A program made the translations under genes and the position numbers. Positions 14,438-15,618 of a DNA stretch of 15,618 bases are shown piece after piece; the stretch's first letter is position 1; each line of letters starts with the position of its first letter. The DNA comes from an uncultured Erysipelotrichaceae bacterium (GTDB taxonomy: Bacteria > Bacillota_I > Bacilli_A > RF39 > UBA660): the NCBI GenBank assembly GCA_902795755.1, contig CADBMO010000047.1, forward strand, positions 1 through 15,618, read 5' to 3'. The notes beneath the pieces were generated by a model that saw only the letters and a list, made by a program, of their open reading frames with translations, was not told where the DNA came from and did no database searches.

Positions 14438-15618
14438 ATGAAGACATTAAAAGAAAGACAATTAAATAAAGAATTAAAACTTGTTGTTAAATCTTTAGAT
14501 ATTGATAAATATATTAGTATGTGCAAGTCTAATAATAAAGTAGATGCATTTATTAAAGATTATGCTAAGTATAATCGTATTGATTATCAAGAAAGCCAGC
14601 TGCCATACGTTGTTAAAATGCCTAAATCATTAATAACAAGTGAAATGTTATATAAATTATTAATTAATAGTACAGATATACCTAAAGATAGGGAATCTAC
14701 TTATTATTGGTTATTAGATGATAAGCATAAAGTCTCATATTTTAAATATATTTTATTGTTTGATGATTTTAAATATAGAGACTTAAGTACTGCTAGTTAT
14801 CATGCTAGTATTAATGAAGAAATATTTGAAGAGGCAGAAAAACTAAATAAGGTATTTGATTTGTTTATTATTTACAAACTTAATAATTACACAAGATATT
14901 TATTTATAAAATATATTGAGAAAAAACACTCTAGATATTTTGAATTTGTAGAATCATTAGGCGTACTTAAATATAAACTTAATACGGTTGAAATATGTGA
15001 TTTTTTAAAGATGATGCTTAATAAAAGAATTTGTGATGATACTAGTGATTACGTTTTAAAGAAAAAGGCTATAAAAAATTTAGCAAAAATTGCATCACCA
15101 CATATTGATTTAAATAAGGTAAGAATTACAGTGCAATCACTTCCAACAGGTATAGATTTATATACTTTATATGTTCTTATATTTAAAGATTTTGGTATTA
15201 CTAATTCACGCTTTATGGACGTATGTATTAATACTCAAAAACTTGCTTTTAATTTTAGCTTTCTAACTTTAGATGACTTTAAAAAGTTTAATAAAGAGCA
15301 ATTAAAAATGATACTTGAATATGGTCGTGTTGGGGATTTAAATAATCATTTGTTAAATATAGATGATTATAAGTCAGTAATTGATAAAGATTTAGCTAAA
15401 GAAGTAATAGATAGTATCTTAATTGATATTAATCCAGATACTATAAAATATGATTTAAGGCATTCTCATAATGCTGGTTTAAATAAAGATTATTTAAAAG
15501 ATATACTTATAAAACAAGATAGGGTTGCAACTTTAATTAAGTATTTAGATGATAATATTAAAGATGAGTACATAGATAAATTAGTAGATTGTTTAATAAA
15601 GCAAGAAGACTATGGATA
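14438..15618 (+). CDS. Array protein B4, N-terminal part (cut by window end)
   Basis: A frame opens at ATG 14438, 5 bp after B3, with GGTGAT (14427-14432) as ribosome site, and stays open to the last base: 393 codons and two extra bases. The start MKTLKERQLNKELKLVVKSLDIDKYISMCKS resembles the start of B2 (KKAIKNQDFNKFCKLCD at 15-31), which supports family membership. The rest is helical, Lys/Asp/Tyr-rich and without recognised motifs (for example YYWLLDDKHKVSYFKYILLFDDF around 89-111). The C-terminal module, if present, lies outside the window. It is the ninth gene of the array, and the block may continue beyond it. Function unknown. Confidence 0.85.
   Translation, partial: MKTLKERQLNKELKLVVKSLDIDKYISMCKSNNKVDAFIKDYAKYNRIDYQESQLPYVVKMPKSLITSEMLYKLLINSTDIPKDRESTYYWLLDDKHKVSYFKYILLFDDFKYRDLSTASYHASINEEIFEEAEKLNKVFDLFIIYKLNNYTRYLFIKYIEKKHSRYFEFVESLGVLKYKLNTVEICDFLKMMLNKRICDDTSDYVLKKKAIKNLAKIASPHIDLNKVRITVQSLPTGIDLYTLYVLIFKDFGITNSRFMDVCINTQKLAFNFSFLTLDDFKKFNKEQLKMILEYGRVGDLNNHLLNIDDYKSVIDKDLAKEVIDSILIDINPDTIKYDLRHSHNAGLNKDYLKDILIKQDRVATLIKYLDDNIKDEYIDKLVDCLIKQEDYG

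Noticed and set aside
1..15618. Mollicute genetic code (TGA = Trp).
   Set aside because: TGA ends A2 and B3 at positions followed at once by well-formed next genes, and conserved Trp positions use TGG.
5212..15618. CRISPR array or prophage as explanation of the repeated region.
   Set aside because: The repeats are diverged whole genes without short regular spacers, and no integrase, terminase, capsid or other phage protein is present.

Overview
The window is a very AT-rich, gene-dense piece of a low-GC Bacillota chromosome. Shine-Dalgarno sites are GGAGG/GGGGTGAT-like, promoters are sigma-A type, and TGA is used as a stop (for example at 6993-6995 and 14430-14432), so the Mycoplasma-type code does not apply. 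A SpoIIP-type sporulation hydrolase and a Streptococcus-like tryptophanyl-tRNA synthetase suggest an uncultured, probably gut-associated, endospore-related member of the Bacilli. That placement is inference.

Region 1 (1-5156) is mostly housekeeping. It holds the 3' end of an unknown gene, miaA (tRNA A37 prenylation), a convergent membrane-anchored transglutaminase-like protein, rpsT (ribosomal protein S20) on the minus strand, then spoIIP with a small membrane-anchored protein overlapping its end. The rpsT/spoIIP/small-gene order recalls B. subtilis rpsT-gpr-spoIIP-yqxA, but without gpr. Next is trpS, preceded by a consensus promoter, a tryptophan T-box leader with its terminator, and a nine-codon reading frame (MYKRWCTHY) with a strong ribosome binding site. 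TrpRS itself contains no tryptophan, so this short frame holds the only translated Trp codon of the transcript. The layout resembles the T-box plus leader-peptide control of the B. subtilis anti-TRAP (rtpA) operon.

Region 2 (5157-15618, running off the end) is the unusual part: at least nine consecutive same-strand genes for unrecognised, soluble, probably all-helical proteins that are mostly paralogous to each other. They fall into two blocks. Block A has five genes of 272-301 residues (5212-9538). Block B has three complete genes of 503-551 residues plus a fourth cut by the window end (9615-15618). Each block starts with near-identical promoter-to-Shine-Dalgarno DNA, and a hairpin terminator lies before each. 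Seven of the eight complete proteins end with one recognisable C-terminal module (core: K-D-K-E-[LI]-I-x-x-Y-[IV]-[YFW]-x-A-x-D-x-x-L-[LM]-x-x-[LH]-F), and the eighth has a truncated form. Two block B genes share a perfect 63-bp repeat in otherwise diverged sequence, which suggests recent recombination or gene conversion. The family's function is not evident. No signal peptides, membrane segments, nucleotide-binding loops or catalytic motifs are visible, so a cytosolic, rapidly diversifying helical scaffold or interaction family is the most that can be proposed.
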